Shown one piece after another: positions 21,028 to 33,148 of a stretch of 64,000 nucleotides of DNA (positions are counted from its first letter, which is position 1; the number at the start of each line of letters is the position of its first letter). The notes beneath the pieces were generated by a model. The model searched no databases, was not told where the DNA came from, and was given only the letters and a program-made list of their open reading frames with translations. The stretch is from Skeletonema tropicum. Its lineage: Eukaryota > Bacillariophyta > Thalassiosirophyceae > Thalassiosirales > Thalassiosiraceae. A program made the position numbers and the translations under genes. Location of the stretch: assembly GCA_037178625.1 (NCBI GenBank), contig CM074133.1, positions 3,100,001 to 3,164,000 on the forward strand. Reading direction: 5' to 3'.

Positions 21028-23634
21028 TCGTTCGGGCGCGGCCGGCGCGAAAAAACGCCGATTTTCATACTTTAAGTATGATTTTTATTTTCACACCCTT
21101 ATAACTTGACGATAACTCCGTTTTCAGAAGCAAATGAGGGCAGAATCGAAATCTACGGTGAATTTTACATAAGAAAAGACTATCACCACTTTATTTTTGA
21201 CCGAATACAAATGAAATAAAAGCACTTCAAAAAAACTTACCTCTTCATACTTAAAGTATGGTTTCTGTGTAGGTCCCTAAAGCAACCCCATGACTGGCTC
21301 ATATGGCAATGAATATTGCACGGGTCCAATCCCTAACCCTATTGCGATGATTGTTGGTCTTTGAACCATACGGATCGGCCTATTATTGACGTTGTGGTGG
21401 TCGAAATGAGACGAGGCGGGCGATATTTTGAACAAAAGATGTGCAGATGGATATGGTGGAGAATCGACCCATGAACTCCATCAATCACCAAAGAAATGCA
21501 CAGGACAACGGTACTATATATATGGAACGTGTCGGTGCTGAGGGAACGGGTGAGGGAGTGATAATATAGCGGTATTGATGGTGGCGGAGTGTTGGCGGAT
21601 TTGGAAAATGAAAAAAATATTTTTCAATGGAATTGTTGGATTAGGACAAGTATAGATGCCAGCATGTCGTACTTTAGCCGCAGTTTATTGATTATCATAC
21701 ATATGGAAGGACTACTGTGCATTATGAGGCGTCGGCTTATTGTATTACCTTCGGTTTAATACATGATATTGAGCGGCACATCGGTAGAAATGCACAAGAT
21801 ATGCCCTGTATATATCAGCGGAGGGGGCGTCGTGGGGGGGCAAATACAATACAACCAACGCATCGACGGTCGAGAACACACTATGGAGAATTCGTTTACT
21901 AAGTATAATACTGTAATTCATTGTTTGATTATAGTTATAGGCGTAGTAGTGTAGCGGCTGTCATGGTGGGGGATGGTGGTGCTTCGCCGATGTCGTTACA
22001 AAAAAACAATTTTACGTACTATTCCTACGTAGGACCCTCGTAGAGCGATCCATACTTAAAGTATGGTCGACCATACTTAAAGTATGAATCGCTCCGGCCC
22101 CGCCAGAACGATAGCTGTCTTAAATCAACAAACCTATGAGGTAGATTTTTTTCTGTACGTAGGAATCGTCCAAGAAGCGGTACCAAAGTGGCGCCAACGA
22201 TCATCGAGCACATCGTCACCATGGGATTTCCGCCCGATCATCGTACTTTACTAGAGGCATGGTGTTATTATATAAAAGATGTAATGCTCGGGGTATTTAT
22301 ATGGATATATATGAATGTATGAAGTGACTTGATATGTACCGATTTTTACATTTGATGCAAAATAAAAGCCAATCAGTGCACATGGATGTTTATCCTCATC
22401 TCCTCCGTGATCAATGAACGATGGTGCTATAACAAATATTTCAGCACTATCGACACCAAACACTGTTAAAATAACGATTATACAGTTATGTTATGAATGT
22501 GTATATCTTTTTGTTGCATAATAAATCGTTTTGAGGCCCACAGATCCCTGTCATTCAACACAAACACTTGTGTTTGAACACCTATCTCCTACAAGAGAAT
22601 ACACTTTGTGCATTCCAACGATGTCAGCAGTGATCATATGCAGCTTTATCCGTCAACCATTACTTCATTGAAACCGGAGAATCATAACAAGTCACTGAAG
22701 ATTCCACTCAGATCTATTCAGAGCAATGTAGCGCCATAACAACAGCCTTCTTCGGAGACAATATGTGCACTTACTCCACCCTGATTGAACTTCAAGTCAC
22801 ACAACTATGACCCTGTCTCTCCAATCAAATGCAATAGTTGCTGTGCCTTTGTTGTCGGATGGTGAGGTTGGATTGAACAACGAAACCATTGCAGTTTGTT
22901 CGAGGAATGGCCATGTGTTGGGCTATGGTGATACCAAGGCTGAGTTCGCCGATGGTAGTGTAGTCAGTGAAATCGGATCTCCTTAACAGCTCCATGGCAC
23001 AAAGCGATCCTTCCATATTATTGAGAGCTCTCCTGTCGTGTTTAGTTGTCTCGTCATGATCAGAGGTCGGAATAGAGCAATGAAATGGGTGACATTTGTG
23101 TGTAATCGATGATGTGATGTGCAGCAGCAACATGGTGCCTGACGGAGTGCTATGGCCATATGAAGTCACTAACAATGAATCACACCGACACCCAATGTCT
23201 ATATGTATAAGCGGCGGCGAGGGTTGATGGAGAGAGGCCGATTGTACCATTCATATTGAGTGGAATTGGACGATGATGCTACGATGATGGTAATTTGCGC
23301 TGCTATAGCGGCATTTTGATTTGCGTCTCTGCTCTTTAATAACTAAGTTGGGTAGGCTCGGCTTTGGATTCCTTGTGTTCTAAGCTATTCATGGACTACC
23401 ATACCCAACCTACTGTGGATGTAATGGAGGAGGTGCGATTTTTTATGTTATGGCACTTTTATGTCGGAAATGGTGCCATGGCGTGGTGGATTGTCGCGGT
23501 GGTGGAACTTTTTGGTGGTGGCCAAAAACACATTTGGGGGCTCTTCTGACCTTCTCAAGTGCCGGATGGAGCTACATACTATTCCTACGTACATACGCTA
23601 CCCCGTAGGGTCCGTGATTTAAGACAGCTATGTA
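21028..23634. mobile_element. ~2.6-kb insertion splitting tandem unit 1
   Basis: Comparison with the intact units, which read CTTCTACCTTTCC across the site, places the insertion after TA at 21026-21027 and before TA at 23635-23636, so a TA target duplication is possible. No matching terminal inverted repeats are seen. Internally, 22096-22125 looks like the reverse complement of the left end (CCGG...GAACGAT) fused to the reverse complement of the right end (AGCTGTCTTAAATCA), which suggests nested or rearranged elements. Four CATACTTNAAGTATG palindromes lie inside (21066, 21246, 22051, 22072). No transposase-like ORF is recognised; the longest ORF (minus strand, 22825-23250) shows no domain. 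Confidence 0.6.
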
Positions 23635-24025
23635 TACCTTTCCGCTTCGAGTTGAACATAGAGACAGCTATTTGTGTCAAGCGATTTGTGACCAACTCGA
23701 CTGTGAAATCTACACCATAGCGTCACAATTTTTAGTCTCTCTCAGAGAATGACCGAGAGCCAAAGTAACAGGTCTTCGTCCGGTCTTCGTCATCAATCGT
23801 GTCGCGTGAATGCTTAATCTGGTGACCTTTTGGTTGAGCGACAGAGTTGTCAGGCTGTGCTGCTCGCAGACGCGGATGACGATGACGAATGACGACAGAA
23901 CGTATCGAAGCAGTGAAGCTCATAATTTCTATTCTATCCAGATTGCACAACAACACAACAAATCTGTCCTGTCTACACAGAATTTACACATCTCTATACC
24001 AGCTGTTATCACTTACACTAACACT

Positions 24026-24618
24026 ATGAAGCTATCTATCGCATCCTTGATCTTCGTCCTCAGGTGAGTCTAAAGGAATCTCCACTAGCGTGAAGTTGAC
24101 GTTGATACATTAATGTGTACTTGCTCTTCTATCACTTGACGCTGCTGCTGCCGCCGCGCTTTCCAGTATTCATTCTTCTGCTTGACAACTCAATAATTCT
24201 GATATCTGATCCCCACTCGTCAACTCGAACTTTCACTCTCAGCATTGGAGATGCCGCTACCGCTACTGAGCACGGAGCACTCCGCCACCTCAAAGGACCT
24301 CCAGGCGGTCATCCAAACAAGGACAACCACACACCGGACAACGGATGCCCAAAGCAGACATTCCCAGCCACTGGAACTGAGTGTCCCAACGGTGGAGCAT
24401 TTAGTACGGACACTTGCATTGCCTGCTGCGAATGCGAATGTGATGATGAGACCGGCTCGGTCGAAGCCAAGGCCAAGTGTGAATTTGAAGGTGAAGAGGA
24501 CACTGCCCCTGAGGATTTGAGCACTTGCGATACCTACGATATGTTTGATTACGATGGAGTTGATGGCGACTGCGATTCCACCTGTGCCACCGCTTGCACT
24601 GCGCCAGAGAGGAAATGA
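24026..24618 (+). CDS. Small secreted Cys-rich protein, tandem copy 1
   Basis: Exon 1 (24026-24063) and exon 2 (24243-24618) are joined over a 179-nt intron (donor GTGAGT, acceptor CTCTCAG), giving 137 residues. Splicing creates a clean signal peptide (MKLSIASLIFVLSIGDAATA) that neither exon has alone, which supports the model strongly. The mature part begins with a His/Gly/Pro-rich stretch (EHGALRHLKGPPGGHP) and contains 12 cysteines, including the dense motif CIACCECEC, set in acidic sequence (EFEGEEDTAPEDLSTC, YDMFDYDGVDGDCDS). This suggests a disulfide-rich extracellular or wall protein, perhaps metal-binding through the acidic/Cys region; no family recognised. An alternative acceptor at 24166 would not restore this signal peptide. 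Confidence 0.8.
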
Positions 24619-26139
24619 AGAGAATAAGCTAAAACGTTGACTTGTGTGATGAAATTGCAAGAAGACAAAGTAGGGAACAAATACCAAAACGTAGTCAAAT
24701 GATATACTCAGCTAGACTTAGTTGAAAAGAGATGTAGACAACATAGAAACAGCTGGCTAAACTTGATGTATTCAATTATGCAACCTGGCAGTTCTGTCTC
24801 TATTGCGAGCCCAGTGTTTGCTGTGTCTGTGGCAAGGATGAACTATCTTCAGTCTTACCATTAACAACTTGATAATTATTTGGACAACGTACAGCACAAA
24901 GCGGAGATAACGTCGACGAGTATCCACGGAAGGGAACAGATGGTTTGGAACAGCTGGTCCGAATGCTATTCTCACCAATCATGTTCTCTCGACGCAAGCG
25001 ACATCCTCATAATACTTCTACGATAACATAATAAATCTTCATTACAACTCCATTACACTGAATTCGGATTTGATTCTGGTCATTTCCGTTCTTGGCAGAG
25101 CAACGAGTAGTAATGAGTCAGGCAGCGACCTTAAATTTGGTCATTCATGGATTTGCAGACGCTTTTAGACATAAAAGTTCCTACAAAACGACAAAAGAGA
25201 GATTGCAAATTAACGGGTCATTGTTGAGAGAGTTTGCAAATAACAGGCACCATTCGCTTCGTGTAGCGTGAATGAATGCGAAAACTTGGGAGCCATTTGT
25301 TCCTGTGGATATTTGAGAATCTTTGGAAGAGGTAGAGGTAGAGTTGACAGGCTGTTAGGTGCAGAATCGATGACTGCAGTCATGAATGAAAGACTAAAGA
25401 TAAAGAGTAGCCGAACCGAACAACTAAATCACGCCATCCAGGGCAAATTACTCGATGAAACCATAGTAATAGCAAGTCCATGATATCTTCTGACATCGTC
25501 GATCATCGGTTCTGGATATTGAAGCATTCTGCGTTGTGCGTAGGCTGCTATTGCAGTGGACACCATGGTAGACATGGTCAAGATCTGCTGGTGGTATCTG
25601 GTCTACACGTACATTAGCTAGTATTACGTACTTATTTACTCTTTCTTAACCAGGTTTAGCCCTTCCCGCCATTTCCTACCGCGATAGAACTACGCACAAA
25701 AAACCGTAGGGATATGGGAGAGAACACTCTACACACCTCTCCTGCTTCTACCTTTCCGCTTCGAGTTGAACATAGAGACAGCTATTTGTGTCAAGCGATT
25801 TGTGACCAACTCGACTGTGAAATCTACACCATAGCGTCACAATTTTTAGTCTCTCTCAGAGAATGACCGAGAGCCAAAGTAACAGGTCTTCGTCCGGTCT
25901 TCGTCATCAATCGTGTCGCGTGAATGCTTCCTCTGGTGACCTTTTGGTTGAGCGACAGAGTTGTCAGGCTGTGCTGCTCGCAGACGCGGATGACGATGAC
26001 GAATGACGACAGAACGTATCGAAGCAGTGAAGCTCATAATTTCTATTCTATCCAGATTGCACAACAACACAACAAATCTGTCCTGTCTACACAGAATTTA
26101 CACATCTCTATACCAGCTGTTATCACTTACACTAACACT

Positions 26140-26732
26140 ATGAAGCTATCTATCGCATCCTTGATCTTCGTCCTCAGGTGAGTCTAAAGGAATCTCCACT
26201 AGCGTGAAGTTGACGTTGATACATTAATGTGTACTTGCTCTTCTATCACTTGATGCTGCTGCTGCCGCCGCGCTTTCCAGTATTCATTCTTCTGCTTGAC
26301 AACTCAATAATTCTGATATCTGATCCCCACTCGTCAACTCGAACTTTCACTCTCAGCATTGGAGATGCCGCTACCGCTACTGAGCACGGAGCACTCCGCC
26401 ACCTCAAAGGACCTCCAGGCGGTCATCCAAACAAGGACAACCACACACCGGACAACGGATGCCCAAAGCAGACATTCCCAGCCACTGGAACTGAGTGTCC
26501 CAACGGTGGAGCATTTAGTACGGACACTTGCATTGCCTGCTGCGAATGTGAATGTGATGATGAGACCGGCTCGGTCGAAGCCAAGGCCAAGTGTGAATTT
26601 GAAGGTGAAGAGGACACTGCCCCTGAGGATTTGAGCACTTGCGATACCTACGATATGTTTGATTACGATGGAGTTGATGGCGACTGCGATTCCACCTGTG
26701 CCACCGCTTGCACTGCGCCAGAGAGGAAATGA
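26140..26732 (+). CDS. Small secreted Cys-rich protein, tandem copy 2
   Basis: Exons 26140-26177 and 26357-26732. The encoded protein is identical to copy 1. The DNA differs at a silent site (TGT for TGC in the CECEC block, near 26549) and at a few flanking or intron bases (for example CTTGATGC for CTTGACGC in the intron). It lies exactly 2114 bp from copy 1. The array arrangement raises the dosage of a single product rather than diversifying it. Confidence 0.8.
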
Positions 26733-27730
26733 AGAGAATAAGCTAAAACGTTGACTTGTGTGATGAAATTGCAAGAAGACAAAGTAGGGAACAAATACCA
26801 AAACGTAGTCAAATGATATACTCAGCTAGACTTAGTTGAAAAGAGATGTAGACAACATAGAAACAGCTGGCTAAACTTGATGTATTCAATTATGCAACCT
26901 GGCAGTTCTGTCTCTATTGCGAGCCCAGTGTTTGCTGTGTCTGTGGCAAGGATGAACTATCTTCAGTCTTACCATTAACAACTTGATAATTATTTGGACA
27001 ACGTACAGCACAAAGCGGAGATAACGTCGACGAGTATCCACGGAAGGGAACAGATGGTTTGGAACAGCTGGTCCGAATGCTATTCTCACCAATCATGTTC
27101 TCTCGACGCAAGCGACACCCTCATAATACTTCTACGATAACATAATAAATCTTCATTACAACTCCATTACACTGAATTCGGATTTGATTCTGGTCATTTC
27201 CGTTCTTGGCAGAGCAACGAGTAGTAATGAGTCAGGCAGCGACCTTAAATTTGGTCATTCATGGATTTGCAGACGCTTTTAGACATAAAAGTTCCTACAA
27301 AACGACAAAAGAGAGATTGCAAATTAACGGGTCATTGTTGAGAGAGTTTGCAAATAACAGGCACCATTCGCTTCGTGTAGCGTGAATGAATGCGAAAACT
27401 TGGGAGCCATTTGTTCCTGTGGATATTTGAGAATCTTTGGAAGAGGTAGAGGTAGAGTTGACAGGCTGTTAGGTGCAGAATCGATGACTGCAGTCATGAA
27501 TGAAAGACTAAAGATAAAGAGTAGCCGAACCGAACAACTAAATCACGCCATCCAGGGTAAATTACTCGATGAAACCATAGTAATAGCAAGTCCATGATAT
27601 CTTCTGACATCGTCGATCATCGGTTCTGGATATTGAAGCATTCTGCGTTGTGCGTAGGCTGCTATTGCAGTGGACACCATGGTAGACATGGTCAAGATCT
27701 GCTGGTGGTATCTGGTCTACACGTACATTA

Positions 27731-28763
27731 GGTGCGGTCCGAGCAAAATTGCATCGTACGTATCATTTTGATAGCCGCTACAAAAAAACATGCAGCGCTG
27801 TCCGAGCAACTGCACGTTCTGCACGTTTTTTTCCTTACGACAACGGCCGGATTCGACAATCCGTATCGACCATGATAGCCGCTACTCTCATAGCCACCAC
27901 GTTGCCCAAACCCTACCAATAGTAATATCCAGTGAATTATATCGCAGGCAACACCTTATACAACGATTCAGCCGCAGGGTATTATTATTACTACTGCCTA
28001 CACCGCATAAATAAATGACTAATACATGCTACATAAATATCATTTCTGTCTATGATGTTGCTATTTTTATCCACCCTATTGTAATATTTTGGACAATAAA
28101 TAGCCGCCACTTCTTATATATAATAATATTGATAAGTTCCCTTCTTTACAGCCGCTCGATCCGCCGTCTACAGGCTTACTGTTGTGTCTGAGTATCGTAT
28201 TATTTTTGCCATCTTGTGCACATCTTGTGTTCTTGGTGTTTTGGAGGTGTGGGGGGGCTTGAATGGTCACTCCGAGCAGCCGGATTCTCACTACATATCA
28301 TCATCAGCGACGGGTAGCGGAGGGGTAGTGCATATTATTGTTTATCTTCTTCTATGGGTGCAGGGAAGGTGGTTGTTTTAATTTCAAATCTCAATGAAGT
28401 GGATTACAATGATATTATCACCGCCCCTACAGCAGCCGAAACGCCACCCTGCTGCGAATACGTCGCCATATATGTCTTCTAAGAGATAGGCCATCGATAC
28501 CTTGTGAAATATAGTCATGGACTGAGATAGGCGGCCTTACTTGGGGTGCCATTGTCATGGCATCTTTTTTTTTGATGTGCTGTTGAGCGTACGATCATGC
28601 AGAAATCGAGTTGGCTTTCTGCATGATCGTGCAATCGTACGCATGATTTTGTTTTTGTTGAAACTTAGTAAAATCCGAGAACTGCACGATCGTACGTAGG
28701 GGTATCGATTTAACCTAGGAAAAGCGAAATCGTACGCACGATTAGGTTTGCTCGGACAGCCCC
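27731..28763. mobile_element. PIF/Harbinger-like non-autonomous element (MITE-type)
   Basis: A 1033-bp insertion in tandem unit 3, flanked by TTA at 27728-27730 and 28764-28766, while the other units have a single TTA at this site (ACATTAGCTAG). The ends are imperfect inverted repeats: left GGTGCGGTCCGAGCAAA, right (reverse complement) GGGGCTGTCCGAGCAAA, followed on both sides by TCGTACG-like sequence. A strong hairpin (GATCATGCAGAAA and its inverse) lies near 28590-28632, and another GCTGTCCGAGCAA copy occurs near 27797. A TTA/TWA duplication with GGG/GGC-type ends fits PIF/Harbinger. No transposase is visible, so it would have been moved in trans. Confidence 0.75.
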
Positions 28764-29289
28764 TTAGCTAGTATTACGTACTTATTTACTCTTTCTTAAC
28801 CAGGTTTAGCCCTTCCCGCCATTTCCTACCGCGATAGAACTACGCACAAAAAACCGTAGGGATATGGGAGAGAACACTCTACACACCTCTCCTGCTTCTA
28901 CCTTTCCGCTTCGAGTTGAACATAGAGACAGCTATTTGTGTCAAGCGATTTGTGACCAACTCGACTGTGAAATCTACACCATAGCGTCACAATTTTTAGT
29001 CTCTCTCAGAGAATGACCGAGAGCCAAAGTAACAGGTCTTCGTCCGGTCTTCGTCATCAATCGTGTCGCGTGAATGCTTCCTCTGGTGACCTTTTGGTTG
29101 AGCGACAGAGTTGTCAGGCTGTGCTGCTCGCAGACGCGGATGACGATGACGAATGACGACAGAACGTATCGAAGCAGTGAAGCTCATAATTTCTATTCTA
29201 TCCAGATTGCACAACAACACAACAAATCTGTCCTGTCTACACAGAATTTACACATCTCTATACCAGCTGTTATCACTTACACTAACACT

Positions 29290-29882
29290 ATGAAGCTATC
29301 TATCGCATCCTTGATCTTCGTCCTCAGGTGAGTCTAAAGGAATCTCCACTAGCGTGAAGTTGACGTTGATACATTAATGTGTACTTGCTCTTCTATCACT
29401 TGATGCTGCTGCTGCCGCCGCGCTTTCCAGTATTCATTCTTCTGCTTGACAACTCAATAATTCTGATATCTGATCCCCACTCGTCAACTCGAACTTTCAC
29501 TCTCAGCATTGGAGATGCCGCTACCGCTACTGAGCACGGAGCACTCCGCCACCTCAAAGGACCTCCAGGCGGTCATCCAAACAAGGACAACCACACACCG
29601 GACAACGGATGCCCAAAGCAGACATTCCCAGCCACTGGAACTGAGTGTCCCAACGGTGGAGCATTTAGTACGGACACTTGCATTGCCTGCTGCGAATGCG
29701 AATGTGATGATGAGACCGGCTCGGTCGAAGCCAAGGCCAAGTGTGAATTTGAAGGTGAAGAGGACACTGCCCCTGAGGATTTGAGCACTTGCGATACCTA
29801 CGATATGTTTGATTACGATGGAGTTGATGGCGACTGCGATTCCACCTGTGCCACCGCTTGCACTGCGCCAGAGAGGAAATGA
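29290..29882 (+). CDS. Small secreted Cys-rich protein, tandem copy 3
   Basis: Exons 29290-29327 and 29507-29882, with the protein identical to copies 1, 2 and 4. It lies 3150 bp from copy 2 because the 1033-bp element and its TTA duplication intervene between the genes. The element sits over 500 bp upstream of this start codon, within the repeated 5' flank, so the promoter of this copy may differ from the others. Confidence 0.8.
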
Positions 29883-31403
29883 AGAGAATAAGCTAAAACG
29901 TTGACTTGTGTGATGAAATTGCAAGAAGACAAAGTAGGGAACAAATACCAAAACGTAGTCAAATGATATACTCAGCTAGACTTAGTTGAAAAGAGATGTA
30001 GACAACATAGAAACAGCTGGCTAAACTTGATGTATTCAATTATGCAACCTGGCAGTTCTGTCTCTATTGCGAGCCCAGTGTTTGCTGTGTCTGTGGCAAG
30101 GATGAACTATCTTCAGTCTTACCATTAACAACTTGATAATTATTTGGACAACGTACAGCACAAAGCGGAGATAACGTCGACGAGTATCCACGGAAGGGAA
30201 CAGATGGTTTGGAACAGCTGGTCCGAATGCTATTCTCACCAATCATGTTCTCTCGACGCAAGCGACACCCTCATAATACTTCTACGATAACATAATAAAT
30301 CTTCATTACAACTCCATTACACTGAATTCGGATTTGATTCTGGTCATTTCCGTTCTTGGCAGAGCAACGAGTAGTAATGAGTCAGGCAGCGACCTTAAAT
30401 TTGGTCATTCATGGATTTGCAGACGCTTTTAGACATAAAAGTTCCTACAAAACGACAAAAGAGAGATTGCAAATTAACGGGTCATTGTTGAGAGAGTTTG
30501 CAAATAACAGGCACCATTCGCTTCGTGTAGCGTGAATGAATGCGAAAACTTGGGAGCCATTTGTTCCTGTGGATATTTGAGAATCTTTGGAAGAGGTAGA
30601 GGTAGAGTTGACAGGCTGTTAGGTGCAGAATCGATGACTGCAGTCATGAATGAAAGACTAAAGATAAAGAGTAGCCGAACCGAACAACTAAATCACGCCA
30701 TCCAGGGTAAATTACTCGATGAAACCATAGTAATAGCAAGTCCATGATATCTTCTGACATCGTCGATCATCGGTTCTGGATATTGAAGCATTCTGCGTTG
30801 TGCGTAGGCTGCTATTGCAGTGGACACCATGGTAGACATGGTCAAGATCTGCTGGTGGTATCTGGTCTACACGTACATTAGCTAGTATTACGTACTTATT
30901 TACTCTTTCTTAACCAGGTTTAGCCCTTCCCGCCATTTCCTACCGCGATAGAACTACGCACAAAAAACCGTAGGGATATGGGAGAGAACACTCTACACAC
31001 CTCTCCTGCTTCTACCTTTCCGCTTCGAGTTGAACATAGAGACAGCTATTTGTGTCAAGCGATTTGTGACCAACTCGACTGTGAAATCTACACCATAGCG
31101 TCACAATTTTTAGTCTCTCTCAGAGAATGACCGAGAGCCAAAGTAACAGGTCTTCGTCCGGTCTTCGTCATCAATCGTGTCGCGTGAATGCTTCCTCTGG
31201 TGACCTTTTGGTTGAGCGACAGAGTTGTCAGGCTGTGCTGCTCGCAGACGCGGATGACGATGACGAATGACGACAGAACGTATCGAAGCAGTGAAGCTCA
31301 TAATTTCTATTCTATCCAGATTGCACAACAACACAACAAATCTGTCCTGTCTACACAGAATTTACACATCTCTATACCAGCTGTTATCACTTACACTAAC
31401 ACT

Positions 31404-31996
31404 ATGAAGCTATCTATCGCATCCTTGATCTTCGTCCTCAGGTGAGTCTAAAGGAATCTCCACTAGCGTGAAGTTGACGTTGATACATTAATGTGTACTT
31501 GCTCTTCTATCACTTGATGCTGCTGCTGCCGCCGCGCTTTCCAGTATTCATTCTTCTGCTTGACAACTCAATAATTCTGATATCTGATCCCCACTCGTCA
31601 ACTCGAACTTTCACTCTCAGCATTGGAGATGCCGCTACCGCTACTGAGCACGGAGCACTCCGCCACCTCAAAGGACCTCCAGGCGGTCATCCAAACAAGG
31701 ACAACCACACACCGGACAACGGATGCCCAAAGCAGACATTCCCAGCCACTGGAACTGAGTGTCCCAACGGTGGAGCATTTAGTACGGACACTTGCATTGC
31801 CTGCTGCGAATGCGAATGTGATGATGAGACCGGCTCGGTCGAAGCCAAGGCCAAGTGTGAATTTGAAGGTGAAGAGGACACTGCCCCTGAGGATTTGAGC
31901 ACTTGCGATACCTACGATATGTTTGATTACGATGGAGTTGATGGCGACTGCGATTCCACCTGTGCCACCGCTTGCACTGCGCCAGAGAGGAAATGA
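31404..31996 (+). CDS. Small secreted Cys-rich protein, tandem copy 4
   Basis: Exons 31404-31441 and 31621-31996. Protein identical to the other three copies. This is the last complete unit: downstream, at about 32805, the repeat ends and changes into a diverged fifth gene start. Confidence 0.8.
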
Positions 31997-32805
31997 AGAG
32001 AATAAGCTAAAACGTTGACTTGTGTGATGAAATTGCAAGAAGACAAAGTAGGGAACAAATACCAAAACGTAGTCAAATGATATACTCAGCTAGACTTAGT
32101 TGAAAAGAGATGTAGACAACATAGAAACAGCTGGCTAAACTTGATGTATTCAATTATGCAACCTGGCAGTTCTGTCTCTATTGCGAGCCCAGTGTTTGCT
32201 GTGTCTGTGGCAAGGATGAACTATCTTCAGTCTTACCATTAACAACTTGATAATTATTTGGACAACGTACAGCACAAAGCGGAGATAACGTCGACGAGTA
32301 TCCACGGAAGGGAACAGATGGTTTGGAACAGCTGGTCCGAATGCTATTCTCACCAATCATGTTCTCTCGACGCAAGCGACACCCTCATAATACTTCTACG
32401 ATAACATAATAAATCTTCATTACAACTCCATTACACTGAATTCGGATTTGATTCTGGTCATTTCCGTTCTTGGCAGAGCAACGAGTAGTAATGAGTCAGG
32501 CAGCGACCTTAAATTTGGTCATTCATGGATTTGCAGACGCTTTTAGACATAAAAGTTCCTACAAAACGACAAAAGAGAGATTGCAAATTAACGGGTCATT
32601 GTTGAGAGAGTTTGCAAATAACAGGCACCATTCGCTTCGTGTAGCGTGAATGAATGCGAAAACTTGGGAGCCATTTGTTCCTGTGGATATTTGAGAATCT
32701 TTGGAAGAGGTAGAGGTAGAGTTGACAGGCTGTTAGGTGCAGAATCGATGACTGCAGTCATGAATGAAAGACTAAAGATAAAGAGTAGCCGAACCGAACA
32801 ACTAA

Positions 32806-33080
32806 GTAGCAACTTTCTATTCTCATTCAGATTGCACAACAACACCAAAATCTTTCCATCACCATCACACTACTACTACTAAATCATCATCTCAACACCA
32901 GTCCACATCACTTCCACTAACACTATGAAGCTATCTATTATCTATCGCGTCCTTGATCTTCTTCCTCAGGTGAGTCTAAAGCAACCTGACTAAGACTAAG
33001 TCCTTAGATGATGACCATCTGGACATGGACAAGAATTTGGATCTGGATCTCACTTCATGCATGAAGTTGACGTTGTGGGT
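32806..33080 (+). pseudogene. Decayed 5' fragment of a fifth Cys-rich gene
   Basis: After the array breaks off, sequence similar to the 5' UTR (CAGATTGCACAACAACAC), the start region (CACTAACACTATGAAGCTATC at 32920-32940), the donor (CCTCAGGTGAGTCTAAAG) and part of the intron (GAAGTTGACGTTG) returns, but clearly diverged. A 7-bp duplication (TATCTAT) in the first exon destroys the signal-peptide frame. No exon 2 follows; the lipase gene's 3' end begins at 33149. It is either an old outlying paralogue or the ancestral edge of the array. Confidence 0.7.
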
Positions 33081-33148
33081 AGGTACATCTAATAGAAGCC
33101 TTTATTTTATCACTTTGTTGTTCCTATCAATCGGATTTCATGTATTCT

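Larger units (their letters stand above)
20704..32805 (+). repeat. Tandem array, period 2114 bp, four gene-bearing units
   Basis: Units start at 20704 (interrupted), 25426, 27540 (interrupted) and 30690, and the last ends at about 32805. Gene-to-gene distances are 2114, 3150 and 2114 bp. The middle distance exceeds the period by exactly 1036 bp, the size of a 1033-bp inserted element plus its 3-bp target duplication. The first unit is split after 21027 by a 2609-bp insertion and resumes at 23637. The units differ at only a few bases seen by eye (for example TTAATC versus TTCCTC near 23818, GGGCAAA versus GGGTAAA near 25443/27557), so amplification or homogenisation is recent. Confidence 0.9.

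Noticed and set aside
22825..23250. 141-codon minus-strand ORF in the 2.6-kb insertion as a transposase
   Set aside because: No DDE or DNA-binding pattern; His/Ser/Thr-rich sequence consistent with chance.
24220..24687. 155-codon minus-strand ORF in each tandem unit
   Set aside because: Antisense to exon 2 of the Cys-rich gene, repeated only because the unit is repeated; hydrophobic composition follows from the complement.
25268..25483. 71-codon ORF (starting MNECENLG) in each tandem unit
   Set aside because: No signal peptide or domain, and its 3' end crosses the unit border; more likely non-coding spacer.
20704..32805. CRISPR-like array
   Set aside because: The repeat unit is 2114 bp with a gene in it; there are no short repeats with unique spacers, and the genome is eukaryotic.
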